A stretch of 64,000 nucleotides of DNA from Pseudomonadota bacterium (GCA_018822105.1 JAHJLB010000032.1:1-64000), one strand, 5' to 3'; numbered from the stretch's first letter, positions 35,076 to 43,329 are shown. Numbers and translations are program-made. Notes: generated by a model not told the origin, from the sequence alone.

Positions 35076-35876
35076 TCAAATGACCAGAGGCAGGTTCAGA
35101 TACATTTGCTTTATTTCAGCATCAGAAGGGTTGTATAATCCTTTCTTAATGCGTAAGTGGATGTTTTTAATCAGCGGATTGTATTTTTCCATCATCCACA
35201 TGTACTTCATGCGAACAGATATATCTTTATATTTAATTCCTTTTGAGATAATATGATACAGCGACGATAGATATTCAGGAAAATCAAGTTCAGGATCATT
35301 TAATTCGCTTTGAGCAGATGCGAAGTAGTCAACATAATACATCCCGTCAGTATCCTTGGCGAGGATACCGCGCACATAAGCAACCTCTTCACTATGAGAA
35401 TGCCCATCACGGCAGTAGTCACCTGCCAAATTTACTATATCTCTGGAGACAATTATCCTTGGATAAATCGCTGCTTTTGATTCAAGAAGATATGCATTCA
35501 CAAGTGCAGGACCAAAAATGGCAGCATGTGTATGAAAAACCTTTCCAATAGCGATACCACCACGACATAAAATACCTTTAAAAATTAAATTTATAAGCAA
35601 CCACTGCAAAGCAATAACTCTATAGAATATCTGACTCTGACTAGTATGATCAAAACTAATTACGATACAGTCTGAAAACTTCGAAATCTGGATATCTGCT
35701 TCAACCTTCTCGTCTTCGTCAGGCTCTAAAAAATAATCAATGATCTTATGAATACTCTCAACCAACTTTAGCCCATCAGCATTATCTGAACCATCTGGGT
35801 TCACAGTATTCCCAACGATCTTCTTGTACCCCAATATGTCAATAAATATAACAATTCTCTCTTTGTACGCGTACAT
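35076..35876 (-). CDS. Class III nucleotide cyclase-like protein (Pycsar-cyclase-like)
   Basis: A 266-aa protein without membrane segments. IVIFIDILGYKKIV at the start gives the first metal Asp, QISKFSDCIVISF the second, then CRGGIAIGKVFHTHAAIFGP and ALVNAYLLESKAAIYPRIIV. This FIDILG...FSD...RGGIAxG...FGPALxxAYxLE layout is that of standalone class III cyclase-fold proteins, the group to which Pycsar cCMP/cUMP synthases belong. A Pycsar effector (TIR or membrane protein with cyclic-nucleotide domain) is not next to it. ATG 35876 follows GGAGG. It reads toward the BrnT-like gene (104 bp) and the helicase, possibly one operon. Confidence 0.7.
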   Translation of the reverse strand: MYAYKERIVIFIDILGYKKIVGNTVNPDGSDNADGLKLVESIHKIIDYFLEPDEDEKVEADIQISKFSDCIVISFDHTSQSQIFYRVIALQWLLINLIFKGILCRGGIAIGKVFHTHAAIFGPALVNAYLLESKAAIYPRIIVSRDIVNLAGDYCRDGHSHSEEVAYVRGILAKDTDGMYYVDYFASAQSELNDPELDFPEYLSSLYHIISKGIKYKDISVRMKYMWMMEKYNPLIKNIHLRIKKGLYNPSDAEIKQMYLNLPLVI

Positions 35877-36016
35877 CTCCCCCTCCTCCATGTCGTCCCG
35901 CAAAGCCCCTACCATTCTTACCAGCACCACGCTCACTCATAACCATCTATGCCACGTCAACACAATGCTCAATAGGCCATACGAGCAGACTAAACGAACT
36001 CGTTTACCTGGAATTG

Positions 36017-36039
36017 TCCGTACCTGGGTTCGAATCCCA
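36017..36039 (+). other. tRNA-Ser T-arm fragment
   Basis: 23 bp differ at only one position from the variable-arm/T-arm part of tRNA-Ser at 44489-44582 (TCCGTAC-TGGGTTCGAATCCCA). The rest of the tRNA is absent. Likely an attachment-site remnant. Confidence 0.6.
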
Positions 36040-36229
36040 TCGTGGGATTCACATCGAAGATCAAGGCAGGCCGGAATGTCCATAATCGTTGACAGGGCAT
36101 TGGCTTTCAGCCAAAAAGCAGGAACACGGGGACAGCCTTTGCTGGTCCGCCCAACTGGTACACCTTGGCACAACACCTGAGGCGTTAAGCAATAAAATAT
36201 CAGCATGTTACGTCGAAAGGGCTACAACC

Positions 36230-36245
36230 CCCACCCTCTCCGCCA
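36230..36245 (+). other. tRNA-Ser 3' end fragment CCCACCCTCTCCGCCA
   Basis: Exact 16-bp match to the last 16 bases of tRNA-Ser (44567-44582), followed by ATT as at the true attR (63562). Likely an old attR-type site inside element 2. Confidence 0.6.
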
Positions 36246-36473
36246 TTCGTTCATTGAGCCATGCCCCAAAAGGTCAATACTTCTTGATGGCTGGTCATGC
36301 TGACCCGCCCCCCCTAAATCACTATTAGTGAAGCAAGAGATGTCTTCTCAAAGACTGTTCAGCTGACTTTGCGAGAGCCATTTTGCCCGCTGGGGCCCGA
36401 AATAATTTGCTCTGCGTAAGTTAGCACATGCCACGGCACCATCGCCTCACGCGCTCGTTCCGGCACCTGGCCG

Positions 36474-36776
36474 GGTAAGATTTTCCAGCGCACCGGCCAG
36501 CTGGCGGCCAGCATCGAGAGCCGCGCGGACGCCACCAGCGCCACCGTGGGCACCAATCTGGCCTATGCCGCCATCCAGCAGCTGGGCGGCACCACCCGCG
36601 CCCACACCATCACCGCGCGCAAGGGCAAGGCCCTGGCCTTTGGCGGTATCTGCCGCCGCTCGGTCCACCACCCCGGCTCCAAGATCCCGGCCCGGCCCTA
36701 CCTGGCGCTGGACGTGAGCGATGAGCGGCAGATTATGGAGTCGGTGATTGCCTTCCTGACTGGGCGGCTGGGGTAG
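36474..36776 (+). pseudogene. Mu-like phage virion morphogenesis protein (gpG), 5'-truncated
   Basis: The frame reads GKIFQRTGQLAASIESRAD, VGTNLAYAAIQQLGGTTRAH and KIPARPYLALDVSDERQIME to a TAG, the typical C-terminal two-thirds of Mu gpG/phage tail completion proteins (IxxxGxLxxSI..., GTxxxYAAIHQxGG, RPFLG). The N-terminus is missing and no start is present. In Mu-like phages this gene directly precedes protease gene I, of which a piece is at 39915. The sequence is GC-rich like the core, unlike the pentapeptide genes in between. Confidence 0.75.
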
Positions 36777-36884
36777 GCACAGGCTTCTCTGGCCCTTGCC
36801 TTCCCTGCGAATTTCCCGCAAGGATACCTATAGTTGCGTGGCGGTATTGGCTGCGCGCAAAACCCTGACGCCTTGAGGTGAGAC

Positions 36885-38321
36885 GTGCCCTGTTGCAAAT
36901 GTGAAGAGCACAAATGGGAAGACCCGCAGCCCACCGTATATCAAGATGATGCAGGGAAGGCGTACTGCCTGTTCCATGCTCCACTTGAAAACAAAGGGAT
37001 TTCTGTCGAAGATTTTAACTTTCGCGTAAAATCGCGCATCCATATAAATCTTCAGAACTTTCTTGCTGGAGCGGATCAAGCTTGTCTTTTATCGGGAACA
37101 CTTTTCCCCGGCGACATTTCCTTCCGTGGCTTTGATCAAGAGGACCGACTTCCAGAATTGAACTTAGATCATGCCCAGTTTGCTGGTGAGGCTGACTTCA
37201 GATCTTGCCAATTTATTGGTGAAGTTACTTTTATTGGGGCAATATTTTCAAAATATTCAATATTTTTCGCTGCAAAATTTCACTCCCAGGCTGATTTTTC
37301 AAATTGTAATTTCAATGGTGTTGTCGAATTTGGAAATGCAGCATTCGAATCATATACAATTTTTTCACATTCACATTTTACTGCAAGGGCGCATTTTTTT
37401 CACGTAACGTTTAACAAATCCGTTTACTTTTCAGGATCACAATTTCTTGGTGATACTACATTCAGGCTATCAACTTTTAACGACGATTTAACATTCAGCA
37501 AAGCTCATATTTTGGGAAAAGCAAATTTTGAAAAAACAATATTTTTAGGTGATGTGGACTTCTCAACTCTACAACTTGATTCACTCACATACTTTACTGG
37601 ATGTACATTTTCAAAGCGCTCATATTTCGTCGAAGCAGATTTCAAATGTATGGTAGATTTTTTACAAATTAAGTCTGAAAAGAACTCGGTCTGGTTGCAC
37701 AGACTTTCGGCTTCTACACTTCGGAATATATGCATTAGCAGCATGGAGACAGACTCCATTTCGTTCAAGATTTGCGAAGAACCATACATCCTCTACCCAG
37801 AGACTGTTGAACAACCAGATCACAAGGCATGCGAGGAACTCTACCGTAGCCTGAAAGTAAAAGCAGCGTCTGAGCATGATCAGCCAATGACCTCTTGGTG
37901 GCACTACCGCGAAAAGTTGATGAAGCTGGAAGGCGTGAAGCTCAGGTACCCGAAACTCTGGCACATCCATTGGCTGGGCCTGTACTGGCTGCTCTGCGGA
38001 TTTGGCGAGCGTTGGGTGCCACCGCTGAAGGCGCTGGGCGGGATGCTCCTGTTCTGTCTGCTGCTGCTGGGCCTGGGTGGGGTGCATAGTGGCGGCTTCG
38101 CCATCCAAGGGCCAGCCCTGCCCACTTGGGAGAACATCAAGAACCTCGGCTCGGTCTGCCTGTCCCTGCTCAAGTACCTTCTGCTCGTCAAAGATGAAGC
38201 AAGTTCGTTCAAGCCGATCTACGGGGCGGCGGAGTTCTTCATCCTCCTCTTCACACGCCTACTCATCCCCATCCAGGCCGCGTTCTTCGCCATCGCGCTG
38301 AGGAATGCGTACCGGAGGTAG
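36885..38321 (+). CDS. Membrane-anchored pentapeptide-repeat protein 1
   Basis: A 478-aa protein. N-terminus CCKCEEHKW...YCLFHAP is a probable small zinc-binding motif. Residues about 95-265 are pentapeptide-type repeats, alternating F and A/N (ADFRSCQFIGEVTF, ADFSNCNFNGVVEF), forming a right-handed beta-helix. Then comes a conserved EHDQPMTSWWHYREKLMKLE segment and two to three hydrophobic C-terminal segments (LGGMLLFCLLLLGLGG; EFFILLFTRLLIPIQAAFFA). The GTG start has GAGGTGAG close upstream, as in its paralogue. This architecture recurs in a widespread uncharacterised membrane family; a membrane-effector role in defence is a guess. The repeat half is much AT-richer than the C-terminal half. 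Confidence 0.85.
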   Translation: MPCCKCEEHKWEDPQPTVYQDDAGKAYCLFHAPLENKGISVEDFNFRVKSRIHINLQNFLAGADQACLLSGTLFPGDISFRGFDQEDRLPELNLDHAQFAGEADFRSCQFIGEVTFIGAIFSKYSIFFAAKFHSQADFSNCNFNGVVEFGNAAFESYTIFSHSHFTARAHFFHVTFNKSVYFSGSQFLGDTTFRLSTFNDDLTFSKAHILGKANFEKTIFLGDVDFSTLQLDSLTYFTGCTFSKRSYFVEADFKCMVDFLQIKSEKNSVWLHRLSASTLRNICISSMETDSISFKICEEPYILYPETVEQPDHKACEELYRSLKVKAASEHDQPMTSWWHYREKLMKLEGVKLRYPKLWHIHWLGLYWLLCGFGERWVPPLKALGGMLLFCLLLLGLGGVHSGGFAIQGPALPTWENIKNLGSVCLSLLKYLLLVKDEASSFKPIYGAAEFFILLFTRLLIPIQAAFFAIALRNAYRR

Positions 38322-38405
38322 GCAATGGACAGCACAGCGGTCCGGCACTTTCTGGCTCTTACGGTATTGGCTACGTGTAGAAACACGATGATTTCGAGGT
38401 GAGAC

Positions 38406-39674
38406 ATGACCTGCTGCAAATGTGATAAGTATGGGTGGGACGAACCACAACAAACAGTTTTCCGTGCACCAAGAGGAATGCAGAGGGAGTATTGCGTTTT
38501 CCATGCACCATCAATTTGCAAAGAAATCTCAGCGCTGAAATTCAACGAATTAGTTGAAGGCATAATAATTAAATGTTCCATGAAAGAAAATGGATATATG
38601 CAATCTTGCAATTTGTCTGGTGTTGTATTCCCGAATAACATCTCACTTTTTTCACAGTACGATATGCCAATGTACTTTGATGGTGCAAAATTCAGGATGG
38701 ATGCGATTTTCCCAAATGTTCAATTCAAATTTGTGGCATCATTCAACAATGCTGTATTTTTTGAAAGTGCATATTTTGAATGTTCAAGATTTGATGACTT
38801 TGCTGACTTCTCTAGGGCAAAATTTAGAAAAGGTGCCTTTTTTTCTAAAATACTAGCGAGTTCACTTGCTGTTTTTGACGAAGCAATTTTTCATGGCGGA
38901 GCAAATTTTGGTGAATCAAGCTTCCATGGAAATGTATATTTTTGTAATGCCATATTTAGACAAGCTGGACAGTTCAACAGTACCACGTTCACAGGTCCCG
39001 TAAATTTTGACAACGCATCAATAGATAATACGCTATTGTTTTCTAGTTCAAAGTTTTTTGCTGGAGCATCATTTGACTCTCTCACGTGTCAAAGCAAAGC
39101 ACTTGACATGAGTCATGTATCAACGCGGACTATTACAAACATCGCGCTCTCGAAAGATAATTTTGACAAATTCCTATTTCAAAATACAGATTTCGAAAGT
39201 AAAATCAAACCGGGTTTCAAGAACTGTACTTTCTTGGAAAACATCACCGAACTTTTCAGGCTCGCCAAACGAGATGCTGCTTCCGAACACGACCAACCAG
39301 GAGTCTCACTTTGGCATTATCAGGAAAAGTCAGCTATGCTGGAACTAATAAGGGAGCGGTCCCCCTGGCTGTGGCACTTCCACTGGCTTAATCTCTACCG
39401 CCTTTCGAGTGGCTACGGAGAACGAGAAAACCGCGCTTTCATTTGCCTTATCATTCTGGTTCTTATCCCTCTGGGATTGAATGCTCTACCGCGTCCAGAT
39501 TTAAATTTTCCTTACAGCGAGATAGTGAACAGCACTTTGTCTTACATTCCCTTCACTAAAGATCTTCCCGCTCAAAGCGGTTGGTTGCGTCTGGGACAAG
39601 GGGTGACCCAGTTCCTCATTACCATCCAGGCCACCATCTTCGCCTTCGCCCTGCGCAACCGCTTCCGGCGCTAG
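38406..39674 (+). CDS. Membrane-anchored pentapeptide-repeat protein 2 (tandem paralogue)
   Basis: A 422-aa protein with the same plan as the gene before it: TCCKCDKYGW...YCVFHAP, pentapeptide repeats around 95-255 (GGANFGESSFHGNVYF), SEHDQPGVSLWHYQEKSAML, SGYGERENRAF and C-terminal membrane segments (FICLIILVLIPLGL; LITIQATIFAFALRNRF). The 30 bp before both starts are alike (GAGGTGAGAC then the start), so gene and leader were duplicated together and have since diverged. The two may form a hetero-oligomer. Low GC in the repeat part again. Confidence 0.85.
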   Translation: MTCCKCDKYGWDEPQQTVFRAPRGMQREYCVFHAPSICKEISALKFNELVEGIIIKCSMKENGYMQSCNLSGVVFPNNISLFSQYDMPMYFDGAKFRMDAIFPNVQFKFVASFNNAVFFESAYFECSRFDDFADFSRAKFRKGAFFSKILASSLAVFDEAIFHGGANFGESSFHGNVYFCNAIFRQAGQFNSTTFTGPVNFDNASIDNTLLFSSSKFFAGASFDSLTCQSKALDMSHVSTRTITNIALSKDNFDKFLFQNTDFESKIKPGFKNCTFLENITELFRLAKRDAASEHDQPGVSLWHYQEKSAMLELIRERSPWLWHFHWLNLYRLSSGYGERENRAFICLIILVLIPLGLNALPRPDLNFPYSEIVNSTLSYIPFTKDLPAQSGWLRLGQGVTQFLITIQATIFAFALRNRFRR

Positions 39675-39914
39675 CGGGAGGCTTCCGGGCATGAGGGCTG
39701 GCGAAATCCATTAAACGCAGAATTAAACGCATCCTGGCGCGCGTGGGGGGCAAGTCCACCTTGCGACCCCACCCAGCCGGGAGGGGGATTGCCAACGCCG
39801 CCTGTTTCGGCATAGAGGCGAAGCACCACCTGACCACCACTTCCCCCCGCAGAACCTAGCCCCCGGACACCTGTCCGCGTTATGTCGCGCCCTCGCTTCG
39901 GCGAGGATGCGGGC

Positions 39915-40466
39915 ATGAAGACACCTGCACCCATCCACATCTTCCGGCCCGGCACCCAGACGGACGTGAGCGGGACCACGCTGGCGTTCACCGAGGCCAT
40001 GCTGGAAGCATCGGCAAAGGCCTACGACCCGGCCCTGCACGAAGCGCCCCTCGTGGTGGGCCCCCCCCAAACCGACGCCCCGGCCTATGGCTGGGTGCAA
40101 GCCCTCGCCTTTTCCCAATCCGGCCTGGCCGCAAGCCCCCACCAGGTGGACCCCGAGTTCGCCGAGTTGGTGCGCGCGGGCCGCTTCAAGAAGATCTCCG
40201 CCTCGTTCTACACCCCCGACTCTCCGCAGAACCCCGTTCCCGGCGTGTTCTACCTGCGCCACGTGGGATTTCTCGGCGCGGCCGCCCCGGCTGTGAAGGG
40301 CCTCAAGCCCGTGGCCTTTGCCGCTGGCGAGGAGGGCGTGGTGGAGTTCACAGATGACGCCTAGCAGAACGCCAGCCTATGGAGGAACCTGCGCGAGTGC
40401 ATACTCGCCAAGTTTGGCCAGGAGAGGCCGACCGGGCCGTGCCCGGCGACTAGGTGGAGGCCATGA
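39915..40466 (+). pseudogene. Mu-like phage protease/scaffold (gene I) fragment with amber stop
   Basis: From ATG 39915 the frame gives IHIFRPGTQTDVSGTTLAF, YDPALHEAPLVVGPPQTDAP and VDPEFAELVRAGRFKKISAS, the N-terminal half of Mu gpI-type prohead protease. An in-frame TAG at 40362-40364 interrupts it, yet the same frame continues with QNASLWRNLRECILAKFGQE, also matching this family, until TGA 40464-40466. So a point nonsense mutation, then a deletion, inactivated it. The gene should directly follow gpG, but the two pentapeptide genes lie between them. Confidence 0.75.
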
Positions 40467-40500
40467 GGAATATGGGCGTAGCGGGGGGGACATAAAAAGG

Positions 40501-40560
40501 CTCCCCGAAGCTTGGCCACATGTCCCGGCTCCGATTGCCGGGGGTTACCAAGGCGGGGAG
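40501..40560 (+). other. Three-tier nested hairpin, unknown role
   Basis: CTCCCCG/CGGGGAG (40501-40507 with 40554-40560), CTTGG/CCAAG (40511-40515 with 40548-40552) and CCCGGC/GCCGGG (40524-40529 with 40537-40542) nest inside one another. It is a folded element without a T-tract. Could be a structured RNA, a protein-binding cruciform or a repeat-type element. Confidence 0.45.
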
Positions 40561-40653
40561 CAGTGAGGTGAGTTCCTGATCACGCAAAAACATATCTGGA
40601 GTCAAGCGCTGATCAGGCTGATTTGGTCCTCAACCAGAAGGCGTTTGGTTGCC

Positions 40654-40673
40654 GGGTAGCAATAGGGTAGCAA
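40654..40673. repeat. Direct repeat pair GGGTAGCAA (11-bp spacing), right end of element 2
   Basis: GGGTAGCAA occurs at 40654-40662 and 40665-40673, identical in sequence and spacing to 15455-15474 next to the element 2 integrase. Probable arm-type sites. Confidence 0.65.
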
Positions 40674-40680
40674 ACAGAAA

Positions 40681-40712
40681 AAGGGCTCGCGGCATTTCTG
40701 CTGCAAGCCCTT
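40681..40712 (-). terminator. Terminator of tRNA-fMet (supplied by element 2)
   Basis: Stem AAGGGCT/AGCCCTT with inner GCGGCA/TGCTGC-type pairing; on the minus strand a T-run follows. It lies 9 bp after the CCA end of tRNA-fMet. As it is inside the element end, the tRNA now depends on a mobile-element terminator. Confidence 0.8.
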
Positions 40713-40720
40713 GATCTTCT

Positions 40721-40797
<77 letters not shown>

Positions 40798-40903
40798 ACA
40801 CTTCGACTGGACTGATGTCGCGTCGAGAAAGGGTATGTATAGTCCCCCTCTCCCCCTGTCAACGCTTATTTACAGCGCCCCGGAAATTTCCTATACCCAG
40901 GCC

Positions 40904-41629
40904 ATGCCAAACACCCTGCCTGCCTCCATCGTCATCCCCGTATACAACGAGGAAGAAAACCTGCCCCGCCTGTTCAACGAGATCGCGCAGGCCATGCGCG
41001 CAGGCACCCGCATCTGGGAGGTCGTCTTTGTGGACGACGGGAGCAGCGACTCCAGCCTCCAGGTCCTCAAAGGCCTGGCCCAGGCCAACTCCGAGGTCCG
41101 CTACCTGGCCTTTGTCCAAAACCGGGGGCAATCCGCAGCCTTCTGCGCCGGGTTCGACAATGCCGCGCACCCGGTCATCGTCACCCTTGACGCCGATCTC
41201 CAGAACGATCCGGCGGACATCCCGGCCATGCTGGAACTCTTTGAGCAGGGCTATGACATGGCCATCGGCTGGCGCAAAAAACGCCAGGACACCTGGAGCA
41301 AGCGCATGGGCTCAAAGATCGGCAACGCCATCCGAAACCGCCTGACGCGGGAATCCGTGCGCGATACCGGCTGCTCCCTCAAGGCCATGCGCCGCGACAT
41401 GCTGCTGCGGATCCCGCGCTTCAAGGGCATGCACCGCTATCTGCCCACCCTCATGAAGCTTGAGGGCGCCCGGGTGGCCGAAATGCCCGTGAACCACCGC
41501 GAACGGTTCAGCGGCGTATCGAAATACAGCAACTGGCAGCGCGCCCTGGTGGGCGTACGCGACCTCCTGGGCGTCCGCTGGCTTCAGGACCGCCACTTCT
41601 GCTACGAGATCCGCGAGAAGAACAGCTAA
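40904..41629 (+). CDS. Family 2 glycosyltransferase (DPM1/undecaprenyl-P-sugar type)
   Basis: A 241-aa GT-A glycosyltransferase. SIVIPVYNEEENLP opens the domain, FVDDGSSDSS (about 40-49) and TLDADLQNDP (DxD, about 92-101) bind UDP- or GDP-sugar, and ERFSGVSKYSNWQ is the usual C-terminal signature of this subfamily. There is no C-terminal membrane region, as in soluble dolichol-phosphate-mannose-synthase-like enzymes. It probably transfers a sugar to a polyprenyl phosphate for envelope glycans or lipid modification. Its stop overlaps that of the convergent receiver-domain gene by 4 bp. ATG 40904 gives the family-standard start. Confidence 0.9.
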   Translation: MPNTLPASIVIPVYNEEENLPRLFNEIAQAMRAGTRIWEVVFVDDGSSDSSLQVLKGLAQANSEVRYLAFVQNRGQSAAFCAGFDNAAHPVIVTLDADLQNDPADIPAMLELFEQGYDMAIGWRKKRQDTWSKRMGSKIGNAIRNRLTRESVRDTGCSLKAMRRDMLLRIPRFKGMHRYLPTLMKLEGARVAEMPVNHRERFSGVSKYSNWQRALVGVRDLLGVRWLQDRHFCYEIREKNS

Positions 41630-42000
41630 CGGCCGCGCTCCACGGCCTGGCGCACCTTGTCCAGGAGCTCGGAGAGGTCCACGGACTTGACCACGTAGAA
41701 GTCCGCGGCGATGGACTTCAGGTCGTGCTGGAAGCTGTCGTAGGCGGTGCACAGGATCACCGGGAGCCTGCCGTCCCTGCTGCGGATGGTCTGCAGGAGG
41801 TCCAGGCCGGAACGGCCAGGGCCAAGGCGAATATCCAGGATGACCACCGCCGGGTTTTCCCGCGCCAGCACGCTCTCGATGGGCTCCTCCCCATCCGTGG
41901 TCGCCACCGAATAGCCCACGCTCTCCAATTCCTCCTGGTAGAGCATGCGGATGTGCTTTTCGTCATCCACCACAAGGATCTTGGGCTTTTGGTCACTCAT
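41626..42000 (-). CDS. Stand-alone response-regulator receiver domain (CheY-like)
   Basis: A 124-aa receiver domain with no output domain: ILVVDDEKHIRMLY (acidic pocket), VVILDIRLGPGRSGLDLL (phosphorylated Asp near residue 55), VILCTAYDSF (conserved Thr position) and FYVVKSVDLSELL (conserved Lys). It would relay phosphate from a histidine kinase encoded elsewhere. ATG 42000 has CAGGAG about 8 nt upstream; an earlier ATG at 42021 is less likely. No kinase gene is adjacent. Confidence 0.92.
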   Translation of the reverse strand: MSDQKPKILVVDDEKHIRMLYQEELESVGYSVATTDGEEPIESVLARENPAVVILDIRLGPGRSGLDLLQTIRSRDGRLPVILCTAYDSFQHDLKSIAADFYVVKSVDLSELLDKVRQAVERGR

Positions 42001-42178
42001 GCTGACGCTCCTGGCATACATTGGATAACCTTACTCTGAACTGTACATCCTGTTTTCCTCAGCGGTCAACAGAATTGTTTGGAACTGCGGTCTTCGCCTC
42101 CTCTCGCCTCCCCGGCCTTGACAACAGGGCCTGAATCGGGCTCCTTTGCCCCACGCGAACGCCAAGGAGGCCTGGACC

Positions 42179-42376
42179 ATGATCACCGTTTTCATCGAGC
42201 CCGACAACGAAACCATGACCTTCGTGCGCCTGAACACGGTACTCATGCTGCAAAGGCGCCTGGGCCTGCGCGTCAACGATGCCCTCGTCATCCGCGGCGA
42301 GGAGCTGCTGACCCCCGACTGCCAGCTGAAGGACGGGGATCAGATCCGCGTCCGCAAAGTCATGAGCACCGGATAG
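42179..42376 (+). CDS. ThiS/MoaD-like sulfur-carrier protein lacking the GG tail
   Basis: A 65-aa ubiquitin-fold protein: MITVFIEPDNETMTFVRLN, MLQRRLGLRVNDALVIRG and KDGDQIRVRKVMSTG. The plan (short beta-grasp, LKDGDxIxV near the end) is that of ThiS, MoaD and TtuB. Those carriers end in Gly-Gly, which is adenylated and thiocarboxylated; this one ends in Ser-Thr-Gly. It starts after AAGGAGG and is 8 bp upstream of a TtuA-type thiolase gene, so it is a natural sulfur donor, but how the C-terminus would be activated is unclear. Confidence 0.82.
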   Translation: MITVFIEPDNETMTFVRLNTVLMLQRRLGLRVNDALVIRGEELLTPDCQLKDGDQIRVRKVMSTG

Positions 42377-42384
42377 GAGCACAC

Positions 42385-43329
42385 ATGAAATGCCGCAAAT
42401 GCAAGGCCCCGGCGGAAGTCTCCCTGCCGAGCCACAACACCGCCTTCTGCCGCGAATGCTTCTCCATATATTTCACCCGGCAGGTGGAGAAGGCCATCCG
42501 CCACCACTCGCTCATCAAGTATGGCGAGCGCGTGCTGGTGGCCCTGTCCGGCGGCAAGGACTCCCTCGGGCTCATGCTCGAGCTCTCGCGCCTGGAGTAC
42601 GACGTAACCGGCCTGCACGTGGACCTGGGCATCCCGGTGTCATCCCCGGCGGCCCGGGCCAAGGTGGAGGGCTTCTGCGAGCGCCACGGCCTGAAGCTGC
42701 ATGTGGTGGAATTGGCCAAGCACGGCCTGCCCATCCCGGACGTGAAGCAGTACATCAACCGCCCGGTGTGCTCGGCCTGCGGCAAGATCAAGCGACACTG
42801 GTTCAACCGCGTGGCCCTGGAGGGCGGCTTCCAGGTGCTGGCCACGGGCCACAACCTGGACGACGAGGTGGCGCGCCTCTTCGCCAACACCCTGCGCTGG
42901 GACGCGGGCTACCTGTCCGACCAGGGCCCCTGCCTGGAGGCCGAGAGCGGCTTCGCGCGCAAGATCAAGCCTTTGTACCGCCTGACGGAGTTCGAGACCG
43001 CCTGCTACGCCTTCATAAACGGCATCGAGATCCACACCGCGCCCTGCCCCTACAGCAGCGGGGCCAGCTTCACCGGGCACAAGCAGCTCTGGGCCAACCT
43101 GGAATACACCAGCCCGGGCACCAAGATCGCCTTCTACGACGGCTTCCTCAAGCGCGGCCGCCCAGCCTTCGCACTGGTGGACCAGGAGACGGGCGCGCCG
43201 CTGGCCCCCTGCGAGACCTGCGCCTCGCCCACCAGCACGGGCGTCTGCGGGGTGTGCCGCCTAGGCATCACCGTGGCCGAGCGCCGGGCCGCCGACCCAG
43301 GCCGCCAGCCGGGCCCCGGCAAGGACTAG
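42385..43329 (+). CDS. TtuA/Ncs6 (CTU1)-type tRNA 2-thiolation enzyme
   Basis: A 314-aa PP-loop ATPase. N-terminal zinc ribbon CRKCK...FCRECF, PP-loop VALSGGKDSL (about 52-61), CSAC near 129-132 and PCPYSSG near 220 giving the three Cys that hold the [4Fe-4S] cluster in TtuA; C-terminal zinc finger CETCASP...CGVCRLG. It activates a tRNA uridine (position 34 or 54) by adenylation and replaces oxygen with sulfur. Paired with the ThiS-like gene upstream, as TtuA is with TtuB. ATG 42385 has AGGAG 6 nt upstream. Confidence 0.88.
   Translation: MKCRKCKAPAEVSLPSHNTAFCRECFSIYFTRQVEKAIRHHSLIKYGERVLVALSGGKDSLGLMLELSRLEYDVTGLHVDLGIPVSSPAARAKVEGFCERHGLKLHVVELAKHGLPIPDVKQYINRPVCSACGKIKRHWFNRVALEGGFQVLATGHNLDDEVARLFANTLRWDAGYLSDQGPCLEAESGFARKIKPLYRLTEFETACYAFINGIEIHTAPCPYSSGASFTGHKQLWANLEYTSPGTKIAFYDGFLKRGRPAFALVDQETGAPLAPCETCASPTSTGVCGVCRLGITVAERRAADPGRQPGPGKD

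Larger units (their letters stand above)
35877..36473. other. Gap with tRNA-Ser-like att fragments
   Basis: About 600 bp without a credible gene. It contains two pieces matching the tRNA-Ser(CGA) 3' region of this window (36017-36039 and 36230-36245) and ends in the truncated Mu-like phage gene. Probably an ancient island junction. Confidence 0.55.

Noticed and set aside
35076-35876. Complete Pycsar system
   Set aside because: The cyclase-like fold is present but no TIR or membrane effector with a cyclic-nucleotide-binding domain is adjacent; the pentapeptide membrane proteins are 1 kb away across an island junction and have no such domain.
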